From the NCBI GenBank assembly GCA_001898725.1, contig MKUV01000066.1, positions 1 through 34,095 on the forward strand: 34,095 bases of DNA, read 5' to 3'. Of this stretch, positions 26,763-34,095 are shown one piece after another (the stretch's first letter is position 1; the number at the start of each line of letters is the position of its first letter). A program made the position numbers and the translations under genes. The notes beneath the pieces were generated by a model. It was not told where the DNA came from and made no database searches. It saw only the letters and a list, made by a program, of their open reading frames with translations. The DNA is from Caedibacter sp. 37-49. Lineage in GTDB: Bacteria > Pseudomonadota > Alphaproteobacteria > Caedimonadales > Caedimonadaceae.

Positions 26763-28579
26763 TTCGTCTTCTTCCTCCTAATTTAATTAACCAAATTGCA
26801 GCGGGTGAAGTCGTAGAACGCCCTGCTTCAGTCGTTAAAGAATTAATTGAAAATTCTATTGATGCTGGCGCGACAGCCATCGATATCGCTATTCGAGAAG
26901 GAGGGAAGAACCTTATTCTTATAGAGGATAATGGCCAAGGTATGACGCGAGAAGATCTAATATTAGCTGTAGATCGTCATGCGACTTCAAAAATTCCCGA
27001 CGAAAATTTATTTAATATTCAAACTCTCGGCTTTAGGGGAGAAGCCCTACCCTCTATTGGTTCAGTGAGCCGTTTAGAAATTTCTAGTCGTTTTGAAAAT
27101 AGCGACTTATCTTGGTCCCTTAAAGTGGAAGGCGGTCAGAAATTAGACCCTATTCCTTCTACACAAAAGATAGGCACACGCATTGAAGTTCGAGATCTGT
27201 TTTATGCAACACCGGCTCGACTTAAATTCATGAAATCTGCAACTTCAGAAATGAATGCTATCGTTGACACAGTAAGTCGGCTTGCGATGGCCTACCCTGA
27301 AATCTATTTTACTTTGAAAGATGAGAAAAAAACTTATCTTGATCTTGCAGTGACACTTGGCGATCTCTCTGAACGTCGTCTACAGCGTTTAGGAACATTA
27401 ATGGGAAAAGAATTTATCGAGAATGCTTGTGCCGTTAATGCTGAGCGAGGTGAATATAGGATTCAAGGTTTTGCAAGCCTGCCAACATTGAATCGAAGCA
27501 ATGCAAATTTACAATATTTATATGTGAACGGGCGTGCAGTTAAGGATAAACTTCTTAATACCGCTGTACGTATTTCTTACCAAGACTTTCTTGCACGAGA
27601 TCGTCACCCCTTGGTTACTTTATTTCTAGAAGTACCCCCATCAGAAGTTGATATTAATGTGCACCCAGCAAAAACAGAAGTCCGCTTCCGTGAAACTGAA
27701 GTTATCAGAAGTTTAATTATTGGTTCTTTAAAACAAGCTTTAATGGAAGCAGGTCATAGAGCTGCTACAACCACTAGTTCTTTTGCTTTAAAAGCTATGC
27801 AACCTTCTATTAGTCCTCAGTTTAGGCCTTCTCAAACAAGCTTTGTTATGCCAACTCGACCTTCACCAAAGCCTCTCTATTTGGCTCCTCGTCCACAGCA
27901 TAATGTTGGTCAGCCTCAGCAAGCGACAGCACATGTTATCCAGTTGGAAGAACCTACGCCTCCAGAGTATGAAACTCCCTCTCACGAAGTAAAAGAACAT
28001 TATCCTTTAGGGGAAGCGCGTGCTCAACTGCATGACACTTACATCGTTTCAGAAACAAAAGATGGTTTAATTATTGTAGACCAGCATGCTGCTCATGAAA
28101 GACTCGTTTATGAAAGTCTTAAAACCCAATTTTTGGCATCTCAAGCGCAAAGCCAATATTTATTAATTCCAGAAGTTGTTTCTCTTTCAGAATCCGCGCA
28201 AAAAGCACTTCTTCCGCATAGTGAAGAATTAAAGCTTTTAGGCCTAGGAATAGAAGCTTTTGGTGGCGAAGCGGTGTTGGTTCGTGAAACGCCTGCCGCT
28301 CTAGGCAACTTTAATGTTGCTCGCTTAGTTCAAGACTTAGCAGATGAAATATTAGAATTAGGTCAACCTTTAAGTTTAAAAGAACATCTTGAAGAAATTC
28401 TCTCAACAATCGCTTGCCATGGGAGTATTCGTGCCGGTCGAAGCCTAACATTAACAGAAATGAATGCTCTCTTAAGACAAATGGAAGAAACTCCTCATTC
28501 AGGTCAATGTAATCATGGCCGACCAACTTACGTCGAACTTAAAAAGAACGATATTGAAAAACTTTTTGGACGGAAATAA
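26759..28579 (+). CDS. mutL: DNA mismatch repair protein MutL (endonuclease-type)
   Basis: MutL couples MutS mismatch recognition to strand incision. The 606-residue protein has the GHKL ATPase motifs: LIENSIDAGAT with the catalytic E, DNGQGM, ATSKI and TLGFRGEALPSI. A proline-rich linker of about residues 345-415 follows. The C-terminal domain contains D441-Q-H-A-A-H-E-R-L-V-Y-E, which matches the DQHA(x)2E(x)4E metal-binding endonuclease motif, plus ACHGSIRAG and a CNHGRP segment near the end. E. coli MutL lacks this motif and relies on MutH, so this organism probably uses MutL itself for nicking. It is the last gene of the ileS-to-mutL run. Confidence 0.97.
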   Translation: MIRLLPPNLINQIAAGEVVERPASVVKELIENSIDAGATAIDIAIREGGKNLILIEDNGQGMTREDLILAVDRHATSKIPDENLFNIQTLGFRGEALPSIGSVSRLEISSRFENSDLSWSLKVEGGQKLDPIPSTQKIGTRIEVRDLFYATPARLKFMKSATSEMNAIVDTVSRLAMAYPEIYFTLKDEKKTYLDLAVTLGDLSERRLQRLGTLMGKEFIENACAVNAERGEYRIQGFASLPTLNRSNANLQYLYVNGRAVKDKLLNTAVRISYQDFLARDRHPLVTLFLEVPPSEVDINVHPAKTEVRFRETEVIRSLIIGSLKQALMEAGHRAATTTSSFALKAMQPSISPQFRPSQTSFVMPTRPSPKPLYLAPRPQHNVGQPQQATAHVIQLEEPTPPEYETPSHEVKEHYPLGEARAQLHDTYIVSETKDGLIIVDQHAAHERLVYESLKTQFLASQAQSQYLLIPEVVSLSESAQKALLPHSEELKLLGLGIEAFGGEAVLVRETPAALGNFNVARLVQDLADEILELGQPLSLKEHLEEILSTIACHGSIRAGRSLTLTEMNALLRQMEETPHSGQCNHGRPTYVELKKNDIEKLFGRK

Positions 28580-28621
28580 AACTAAATTAAATTATTGCTT
28601 ATCAGAAGAACGAACCCATAT

Positions 28622-29017
28622 TCACTTAATAGATAGGGTTTCATGTACTTGATGATTTGTCTTCTTTTCAAGCATAAACATTTTTACAAATCCCATAGAA
28701 TTATTTTCTTTATTTAAAAATTCTAAAATTACTCCTCGCTGTTTAAGATTTATATTTGGAATACTTGTTTGAAACTCTAAAAATGGCAATAGAAACCGCT
28801 TCTGATTTCTGAAAATCTTTTTCTCGTACCCATATTTCTTGGGCTTTTTCTAAAATTTCTCTTTTATTTTTATCTTGCTCTAAAATGTGTTGCTTCTAAA
28901 AATTTTTTGCTCTTCTACCAAAGAGGCGAAATTTACATAAGAATTTAGAAGTATAATCAAATAAGCATATGTTAGAATTTTTATTTTAACTAGAAAAAGA
29001 GAAATTAGCCTTCGCAT
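28622..29017 (-). pseudogene. Decayed gene for an exported protein (two frameshifts)
   Basis: On the minus strand an ATG at 29017 opens a 45-codon frame with a signal-peptide-like start (MRRLISLFLVKIKILTYAYL), ending at 28880. Coding-like sequence continues in a second frame (QHILEQDKNKREILEKAQEI and on, to about 28790). It resumes in a third frame (FLEFQTSIPNINLKQRGVIL and on to MLEKKTNHQ) until the stop at 28622. Each piece takes over where the previous one stops, giving a coherent protein of about 130 residues. The best reading is a small exported protein broken by two single-base indels. The family is unknown. Sequencing error is the alternative. The rest of the 28580-29077 gap is AT-rich with nothing else seen. 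Confidence 0.55.
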
Positions 29018-29077
29018 TTTTTTAATTTTTATATTTTTTATTGAGTATTATTAAAATGGCGCTCTCAGAAAGTATAC

Positions 29078-30355
29078 TTATTTTGCTTTATTCTCAAGGA
29101 TAGCTATAAAAAATCCATCTGTTTTGTGTTGGTAAGGTGTAAATCGTAAAAATTCTGATGTTATTTGGAAAGGAACACTTACAACTTTGTGCCAAATATT
29201 CGAGACAGGAATAATAGTGAATTGAGGATTTTGAAAAAGAAAATCATTCACTATTTTTTCATTTTCAGACGCCAATATAGAACAGGTCACATAAATAAGC
29301 CTCCCTTCTTGTTTTACGTAATTAGAAGCTTTAAAAAGTATTTCTAATTGAAGATCCGCAAGAGACTTTAGTTCTTTCTGTGTTAAAGTCAAACGCCATT
29401 CGGGATGTCGTCGCCAAGTCCCAATCCCTGAACACGGAGCATCAACCAGAACTCGATTATAAGTCTTAACAGGCTCATGTTTTAGGAACGAAATGTTCTG
29501 CGCACCTGCTTTGTGAGCCCTGAATTCAGCCTTTTTTAGACGATCTAAGCTAATATCATAAGTATCTATAGATCCTTGCCCATTCATAATCATTGAGAGA
29601 GCCAAAGCTTTTCCTCCTGCTCCTGCACAATAATCTAAAACTGTGTGTGTTTCACATGCATTACACAACAAACTGATCAGTTGTGAAGCTTCATCTTGGA
29701 ATTCAAACAAACCTTGTTGATATAAATGATGATTTTTTAAGTTAATTCTATTTTGCAACCTTAATCCAAACGGAGAATACGGTGTTTCAATGCTATCAAT
29801 TCCCTCATTTTTTAATGCTTCTTTAATAAATTCTCGACTTGTTTTGAGAATATTTACTCTAAGATCCACAGTTGCTTCTTGATTCAAACTACGAATTTCG
29901 ACACTCGTATTCGTTCCAAAAATACTTTGTAAATCTGACCACAAGAATTCTGGAATATTTGCTTCAGCCCATTCTGGAAAAACAAAAGTTTTCGTTGAGA
30001 TGCTGTTTAGTAAATTACGTTCCTCATTTGTTAAGGGAAAAGGAGAATGACCCATGCCTGAAAACCATTCTTCTAACTCTGTTATTTGCTTGTTCAAAAA
30101 GAACCTGCAATAAATTAATAGATAAAATCTAAATGAAATTTTTTGAAAATGATGTTTTTGAGCTAAATAGGTAAGTTTGTAAAAAGTTCTTAAAACACCA
30201 TATACGTAGTCTAAAACAATACGTCGATCTTTAGAGCCAGCGTAGCGACGCTGCTTAAAATATTGTTGAATGAAAACATCAAATGGTTGCTTGTTTGAAG
30301 CGAGTGTATATTCTAAAATCTCAATAGCTGCCGATACGCAAGCTCCTGGGGTCAT
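29078..30355 (-). CDS. RsmB/NOP family rRNA cytosine-C5 methyltransferase
   Basis: The 425-residue protein has the SAM-binding motif VLDYCAGAGGKALAL near 239. It has the two cysteines of m5C methyltransferases: C308 in VDAPCSGIGTWRRHPEW (motif IV) and C358 in YVTCSILASEN (motif VI, nucleophile). The N-terminal 130 residues form an RsmB-type helical region. E. coli RsmB methylates C967 of 16S rRNA, and this is the most likely role, but other NOP-family targets cannot be excluded. The gene is coupled to rlmE by an ATGA overlap, placing two rRNA methyltransferases in one operon. Confidence 0.92.
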   Translation of the reverse strand: MTPGACVSAAIEILEYTLASNKQPFDVFIQQYFKQRRYAGSKDRRIVLDYVYGVLRTFYKLTYLAQKHHFQKISFRFYLLIYCRFFLNKQITELEEWFSGMGHSPFPLTNEERNLLNSISTKTFVFPEWAEANIPEFLWSDLQSIFGTNTSVEIRSLNQEATVDLRVNILKTSREFIKEALKNEGIDSIETPYSPFGLRLQNRINLKNHHLYQQGLFEFQDEASQLISLLCNACETHTVLDYCAGAGGKALALSMIMNGQGSIDTYDISLDRLKKAEFRAHKAGAQNISFLKHEPVKTYNRVLVDAPCSGIGTWRRHPEWRLTLTQKELKSLADLQLEILFKASNYVKQEGRLIYVTCSILASENEKIVNDFLFQNPQFTIIPVSNIWHKVVSVPFQITSEFLRFTPYQHKTDGFFIAILENKAK

Positions 30356-31032
30356 TGCTGAAATCCTAAGGCAATGACATACATCTCAGGTGACTCTTTA
30401 CGACTTGCTTGAGGTTTCACATGCTTAATAGTCTTAAAGTGGCGTTTCATTTCCTTCAAAAGTTCAGGATCAGTCCCACCTTGAAAAACCTTTGAAATAA
30501 AAGTCCCTCCAGGCATCAAAACTTCACGTGCAAAATTAAAAGCCATTTCAGCTAATGCAATCGTTCTTAAATGATCAGTATTGGCATGTCCAATGGTAGA
30601 AGCCGCCATATCACTAATAACAACGTGTACCTTTTCTTTTATAAGTTCTTTAATTTTCTGACGTTGGTTTGTTTCTAAAAAATCTCCTTGTATTAATGTC
30701 GCATCCGTTATTGGTTGAATTTCTAAGAGATCTATTCCAATAACCTTTCCACCTGTGTGACGAGGATTAATTTTTTGGACAGCTACTTGTGTCCAACCAC
30801 CTGGAGCCGCCCCCAAGTCAATCAATGTGATGCCCGCTTTTAGAAAATGGAATTTTTCATTTAATTCAAGCAACTTAAAGGCTGCTCGAGACCTAAAACC
30901 TCTTGCTTGAGCCTCTTGTACATAAGGATCATTTAATTGTCTTTGAAGCCACCGTTGAGACGAGGGTTTACGCCCACGTGCTGTCTTAAGAGTGACTGCT
31001 TTAGCCCTGACTGTATGCTTAATTGAAGACAT
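30352..31032 (-). CDS. rlmE: 23S rRNA (uridine-2552-2'-O)-methyltransferase RlmE
   Basis: RlmE (FtsJ/RrmJ) methylates the ribose of U2552 in the A-loop, a late step in 50S assembly. The 226-residue protein begins at the ATG at 31032, which shares one base with the preceding TGA; a GTG at 31035 is an alternative. It shows FRSRAAFKLLELNEKF with the first catalytic Lys, the SAM motif LIDLGAAPGGWTQVA, VVISDMAAS with the catalytic Asp, GTFISKVFQGG with the second Lys and a final Glu in ESPEMYVIA. This is the K-D-K-E tetrad. Confidence 0.96.
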   Translation of the reverse strand: MSSIKHTVRAKAVTLKTARGRKPSSQRWLQRQLNDPYVQEAQARGFRSRAAFKLLELNEKFHFLKAGITLIDLGAAPGGWTQVAVQKINPRHTGGKVIGIDLLEIQPITDATLIQGDFLETNQRQKIKELIKEKVHVVISDMAASTIGHANTDHLRTIALAEMAFNFAREVLMPGGTFISKVFQGGTDPELLKEMKRHFKTIKHVKPQASRKESPEMYVIALGFQQ

Positions 31033-32030
31033 CACGAAGCGACACGAAATAAAGAGTTAGCCGCAGGGAAAGGAAGATGGCTCGAACCAAAAGCCAGCTC
31101 AGTTAAAATACCTTCTCGCACCCCTCGATCAGTAACACCTATATTATTCACAGGATATAATTTACAGATAGCTTCTAAAATCGCCATACCTCCCAGAATA
31201 AGATCCTCTCTTTCAGCGCCTATACATTGGTGAATTGTTCGCTCTTCAAGTGTCATCATTTGAACAAATTTTATGGTTGTAAAAACCTCCTCCAGCGTCA
31301 TCACTAATCCATCCACACGCTCTCGTTGATAACGCTTTAAACCTAAATGCAAAGCTGCTGTTGTTGTGGCTGTTCCTGAACTTCCTATAAGTTGGACTTT
31401 TTGTTGTTCGATATAATTTTGAATTTTATTCTTTTCACTAAACTCAACTAATAATTCGCGCGTCCGACGTTCAATGAAAGAGTAAGACTTTGCACTTTCT
31501 TGAGGAAACTCCTCAGCAAGAGTTACAACACCAAAGGGTAAAGAAATGTAGTCTATAAGAGTTAAGGGCGCCTGCTTTTTAATTTCAACCCATAATACTT
31601 CTGTACTCGCCCCGCCAATATCAAACAGTATTGCATAAGGGACATTTGGATTTAGAACGCTTGCGCACCCTTTAAGCGCTAATAAGGCTTCCTGCTGTTG
31701 AGATACAATTTCCAACTGAATTCCTGTTCTCTCAAAAACTTGCTTTACAAAATCGGCTCCATTTTGAGCACGGCGACAAGCTTCAGTAGCAACAGCTCTT
31801 AACGTAAGTGGGGTATGCTGACTTAAACGCTTGGCACATATTTCTAGCACATCAAAAGCTCTTTTCATGGCTAGTTTGTTTAATTTACCAGTTTTCGTTA
31901 ATCCTTCACCTAATCTAATGTTTCGTGAAAATACTTCAATTATATCTAAATGTTGATCATCTTTCTTACCAATAATTAATCGACAAGTATTACTTCCAAG
32001 ATCAATTGCTGCTAAAAAATTTTTATTCAT
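31032..32030 (-). CDS. Ppx/GppA family phosphatase
   Basis: The 332-residue protein belongs to the actin-like ATPase superfamily: AIDLGSNTCRLIIG (phosphate-1 loop) at the N terminus, LRAVATEACRRAQNG, the phosphate-2 loop LFDIGGASTEVLWVE, and LIGSSGTATTTAALHLGL. It contains only the two N-terminal Ppx/GppA domains and lacks the C-terminal HD-like domain of the long E. coli enzymes. The family hydrolyses polyphosphate or pppGpp. The short form cannot be assigned to either substrate from the sequence. It heads a minus-strand operon with rlmE and the RsmB-like gene, an arrangement common in alphaproteobacteria. Confidence 0.92.
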   Translation of the reverse strand: MNKNFLAAIDLGSNTCRLIIGKKDDQHLDIIEVFSRNIRLGEGLTKTGKLNKLAMKRAFDVLEICAKRLSQHTPLTLRAVATEACRRAQNGADFVKQVFERTGIQLEIVSQQQEALLALKGCASVLNPNVPYAILFDIGGASTEVLWVEIKKQAPLTLIDYISLPFGVVTLAEEFPQESAKSYSFIERRTRELLVEFSEKNKIQNYIEQQKVQLIGSSGTATTTAALHLGLKRYQRERVDGLVMTLEEVFTTIKFVQMMTLEERTIHQCIGAEREDLILGGMAILEAICKLYPVNNIGVTDRGVREGILTELAFGSSHLPFPAANSLFRVAS

Positions 32031-32199
32031 AATAAAAAAGTATTTCTTAATTTAATCTATATAATTTTTATATTTAATTCAAAAATCAAATTCAATACTT
32101 AACAATTGCAATTAAAATAAGCTTAATACTAGCATTTTTGACTTAAAAAACCAACTAAAAATCTACCAAGTTATTAAGATAATGTAAAAATATTGCTTC

Positions 32200-32388
32200 T
32201 TACTGCTCAATAAGCTTACGATTTTTAGTGTACTGACAACTGCAATAAGGACAAATTGTAATATCTTGTTTCGAAACGTCCAAAAAAACCCGAGGATGGC
32301 CAGATTGCTCATAACCTGCACAAGAAATTCTCTCTTGAGAAGCTGAAAGTTGTATTGTTTTAGGAGAAAAAACGTTGCTATTTTCCAT
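32200..32388 (-). CDS. CHCC-type zinc-finger protein (NDUFS6-like)
   Basis: The 62-residue protein carries the zf-CHCC pattern: ISCAGYEQSGHPRVFLDVS followed by ICPYCSCQY. That gives Cys, His, Cys and Cys ligands with the conserved G-x-x-x-x-x-x-HPRVFL block. Mitochondrial NDUFS6 and bacterial homologues associate with respiratory complex I, and the Zn site supports assembly. In alphaproteobacteria the family occurs as small stand-alone proteins like this one. The gap of 169 bases to the ppx/gppA start is very AT-rich, and no promoter is obvious. Confidence 0.88.
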   Translation of the reverse strand: MENSNVFSPKTIQLSASQERISCAGYEQSGHPRVFLDVSKQDITICPYCSCQYTKNRKLIEQ

Positions 32389-32437
32389 AGTTAAATGATC
32401 TATTTTATAGTTGCATTTTTTTCTATTCTATAATTGT

Positions 32438-33778
32438 TCAAACCCACAATTTTTCCTTTTTTATATAAGAAAGGTAATAGATAACCATTAAAGCCGGTAT
32501 AGTAGCGAAGGTTGCTAGATAAAACAAGTTATTCCATCCTAACCGCTCAACAATCCAGCCAGAAGGCGAAGAAAAAATCACCCTTCCCAGATGTGTCGTT
32601 GATGTCAATAAAGCTAACTGAGTTGCTGCATAAGATGGAGAACACAACGTCATTTGATAAGCAAACAAAGCTGTAATCCTCATCCCTCCACTTATACTAT
32701 CTAAAGCTATTACCAAATAGAAAATAAGGCTATTATGTCCAACTAACCCTAAAAGAATAAATCCTAAAGCTGTTAATCCATGGAAAGTTCCACACCAGAA
32801 TAAACTTTTTAACATGCCATAGCGTTTTACAATAAGCCCACCAATAAAACCGCCTAAAATAGCCGCCCATAACCCAAAAATTTTTGAACCATTGGCGATT
32901 TCAATATTTGTAAATCCAAGCTTATTAAAATAAATATTCCCCATAGATCCAATCAGATTGTCTCCACATTTATAAAAGAACATAATGAACAAACTTGCTA
33001 ACCACCCTGATTGTTTAATGAAATCATGAAAAGGCGCAATAATAGCACCATAAATCCAACTTAAAATAACACCTTGCCATCCCTTTAATCGAGGATGCGT
33101 TAGAAGATATTCGCGCGCTTTCTTTTCACGTAATTCACTTTCAGGATTTTGAATAGGCTTAGGCTCAGTTGCGCATAACGTTGTCACAAGACCAATACAT
33201 TGAAAACCAGTCATTATAAGATAGACTTTGTTCCAAGTAAGAAATGAAGCTAAATAAAAAGCTCCCGCTCCTGCTAACAAAATACCCAACCTATATCCGA
33301 AAATACCTGCAGCTTCTCCAGCTCCATATTCAGATCGTTGGAGTCGTTCTACTTGATAAGCTAGCATGACTATGTCTTGCGTTGCAGACGCAAAAGCAAT
33401 AAGAAAGACAAAAATAACGATTTGTTCTAAATGAAATGCAGGGTTAAGTTGACTCAAACAAAAGAGAAATATAATTAAAAGGCTTTGACTCAAAAATAAC
33501 CAAGCACGCCGTCTCCCAAGCCAACGCGTTAAACCAGGTAATCGTAGACGATCAACTAAAGGAGCCCATAAAAATTTGATGGTATACGGCAAAACAGCCA
33601 TACTCATTAGTCCGATTTTGGTCAAACTAATTTGTGCTTGAGCTAGCCAATAGCCCAATGTTGAAGCAGTTAACAACAAAGGGAGACCACATGAGAATCC
33701 CAACAGTGTTATAACTAGAATACGTCGATCATAATAAGATTGTATGAGTAATTGTGCTGTTTTTTGAAGGAACTGCAA
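32438..33778 (-). CDS. ampG: AmpG-type MFS permease (muropeptide transporter)
   Basis: The 446-residue inner-membrane protein has about 12 hydrophobic segments. It shows the AmpG-family N terminus: YYDRRILVITLLGFSCGLPL, then TLGYWLAQAQISLTKIGL and PYTIKFLWAPLVDRL, with the basic loop LGRRRAWL. AmpG imports anhydro-muropeptides for peptidoglycan recycling, which fits a cell that makes its own diaminopimelate (dapD-dapE in this window). The start is a TTG at 33778 with a good aaggag 11 bases upstream; no in-frame ATG precedes the first membrane segment. A related PAT-family transporter with another substrate (for example acetyl-CoA) cannot be excluded. Confidence 0.82.
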   Translation of the reverse strand: MQFLQKTAQLLIQSYYDRRILVITLLGFSCGLPLLLTASTLGYWLAQAQISLTKIGLMSMAVLPYTIKFLWAPLVDRLRLPGLTRWLGRRRAWLFLSQSLLIIFLFCLSQLNPAFHLEQIVIFVFLIAFASATQDIVMLAYQVERLQRSEYGAGEAAGIFGYRLGILLAGAGAFYLASFLTWNKVYLIMTGFQCIGLVTTLCATEPKPIQNPESELREKKAREYLLTHPRLKGWQGVILSWIYGAIIAPFHDFIKQSGWLASLFIMFFYKCGDNLIGSMGNIYFNKLGFTNIEIANGSKIFGLWAAILGGFIGGLIVKRYGMLKSLFWCGTFHGLTALGFILLGLVGHNSLIFYLVIALDSISGGMRITALFAYQMTLCSPSYAATQLALLTSTTHLGRVIFSSPSGWIVERLGWNNLFYLATFATIPALMVIYYLSYIKKEKLWV

Positions 33779-34003
33779 GAACTTTTTAACTCCTTAGTCT
33801 TTTCAATTGATTAACACATAGTATATAATTTCTTTTGAAAGAAGGATAATTTTTCACGTCCTTTTGTAAAAACTTCCCATTTTTTAGCTTGCTAGGAATG
33901 GGAATAAATTTTTATTATCGCATGCTCTAGGCCTATTTATAGGCGAACCAACAAGAACTGCTGCGTAACAACAGTAATTTATTAACAAAAAAGGAAGCAT
34001 AAA
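33779..34003. other. Intergenic region upstream of the ampG-type gene
   Basis: 225 AT-rich bases. The region includes tataat at 33824-33829 on the plus strand, with tatact on the minus strand in the same place, so it may hold divergent promoters. A hairpin (33874-33904) and a small gccta-ttta-taggc hairpin (33931-33944) follow. No protein-coding signal is seen. Confidence 0.5.
33874..33913 (+). terminator. Hairpin followed by T-rich tract
   Basis: ttcccatt (33874-33881) pairs with aatgggaa (33897-33904). The loop contains a second small inverted repeat (tagc-tt-gcta), and taaattttta follows. No plus-strand gene ends just upstream, so it could end a short RNA started near 33836. Confidence 0.4.
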
Positions 34004-34048
34004 ATGAAAAATGCCTTTATGTATTGTCTAGGATCTGTCGACATTTAA
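34004..34048 (+). pseudogene. 5' end of a gene apparently interrupted by an insertion sequence
   Basis: An ATG with a strong ribosome binding site (aaaaaaggaagcataaaatg) opens a frame of only 14 codons (MKNAFMYCLGSVDI). The strength of the translation start does not suit such a short product. After nine codons the sequence changes to what looks like an IS end. I infer that the first codons of a longer gene remain and the rest lies beyond the element. A genuine short leader peptide is the alternative. Confidence 0.4.
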
Positions 34049-34095
34049 GCATAAAGGAGATATAGTAAGCCCATCAAGGGGGATAGACTATATGC
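34031..34095 (+). mobile_element. Possible left end of an insertion sequence, runs off the window
   Basis: The segment begins ggatctgtcgac, preceded by cta, so that ctag sits at the junction; CTAG fits the YTAR target duplication of IS5-like elements. After about 60 bases an ATG at 34092 follows aaggggga with eight-base spacing, where a transposase gene would start. The right end and the transposase lie outside the window, so the call is tentative. Confidence 0.35.

Overview
The window looks like the chromosome of an AT-rich, host-associated alphaproteobacterium. Several alphaproteobacterial markers support this: an ELM1-family protein, an Rsm22-family methyltransferase, a CHCC zinc-finger (NDUFS6-like) protein, the BamF/DUF3035 lipoprotein, and a DUF192 protein next to dapD-dapE. 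The low GC, the decayed genes, the many secreted proteins without recognisable families and the eukaryote-like actin motifs in the first gene suggest an intracellular symbiont or parasite of a protist, possibly Holosporales-like. That placement is inference.

Bases 1-7,033 are accessory. They hold the 3' part of a gene whose protein ends in WASP-like WH2, central and acidic motifs; a small very basic ORF; a GNAT acetyltransferase split by a -1 frameshift; about 1 kb of dispersed repeats; a secreted ComEC-like metallo-beta-lactamase-fold protein with a lysine-rich tail; and a secreted Sel1/TPR-like protein. Bases 7,220-11,689 form a tight operon: rsm22-like, mnmA, DUF192, dapD, dapE. This covers RNA modification plus the succinylase branch of diaminopimelate/lysine synthesis. 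A convergent marC-like gene follows.

Bases 12,473-15,957 are a second accessory island with two small exported proteins, encoded divergently, and a 736-residue membrane protein of unknown family. On the minus strand, greA, an ELM1-family gene, rplM and rpsI follow each other (16,166-18,718). On the plus strand, ileS-lspA-bamF-M16-M16-pgi-mutL (19,046-28,579) is a run of overlapping or closely spaced genes. It joins translation, lipoprotein processing, outer-membrane assembly, proteolysis, sugar phosphate metabolism and mismatch repair. Next comes a decayed secreted-protein gene in three frames, then a minus-strand operon ppx/gppA-rlmE-rsmB-like, a CHCC zinc-finger gene and an ampG-type permease.

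The last 100 bases hold a very short ORF with a strong ribosome binding site. It appears to be interrupted after nine codons by sequence that looks like the left end of an insertion sequence.

The most striking observation is the C terminus encoded at 1-1215: proline-rich sequence, two WH2-like helices, an amphipathic RRK-containing segment and an acidic tail with a penultimate tryptophan. This is the layout of Arp2/3 activators, and it suggests a secreted actin-nucleation-promoting effector.
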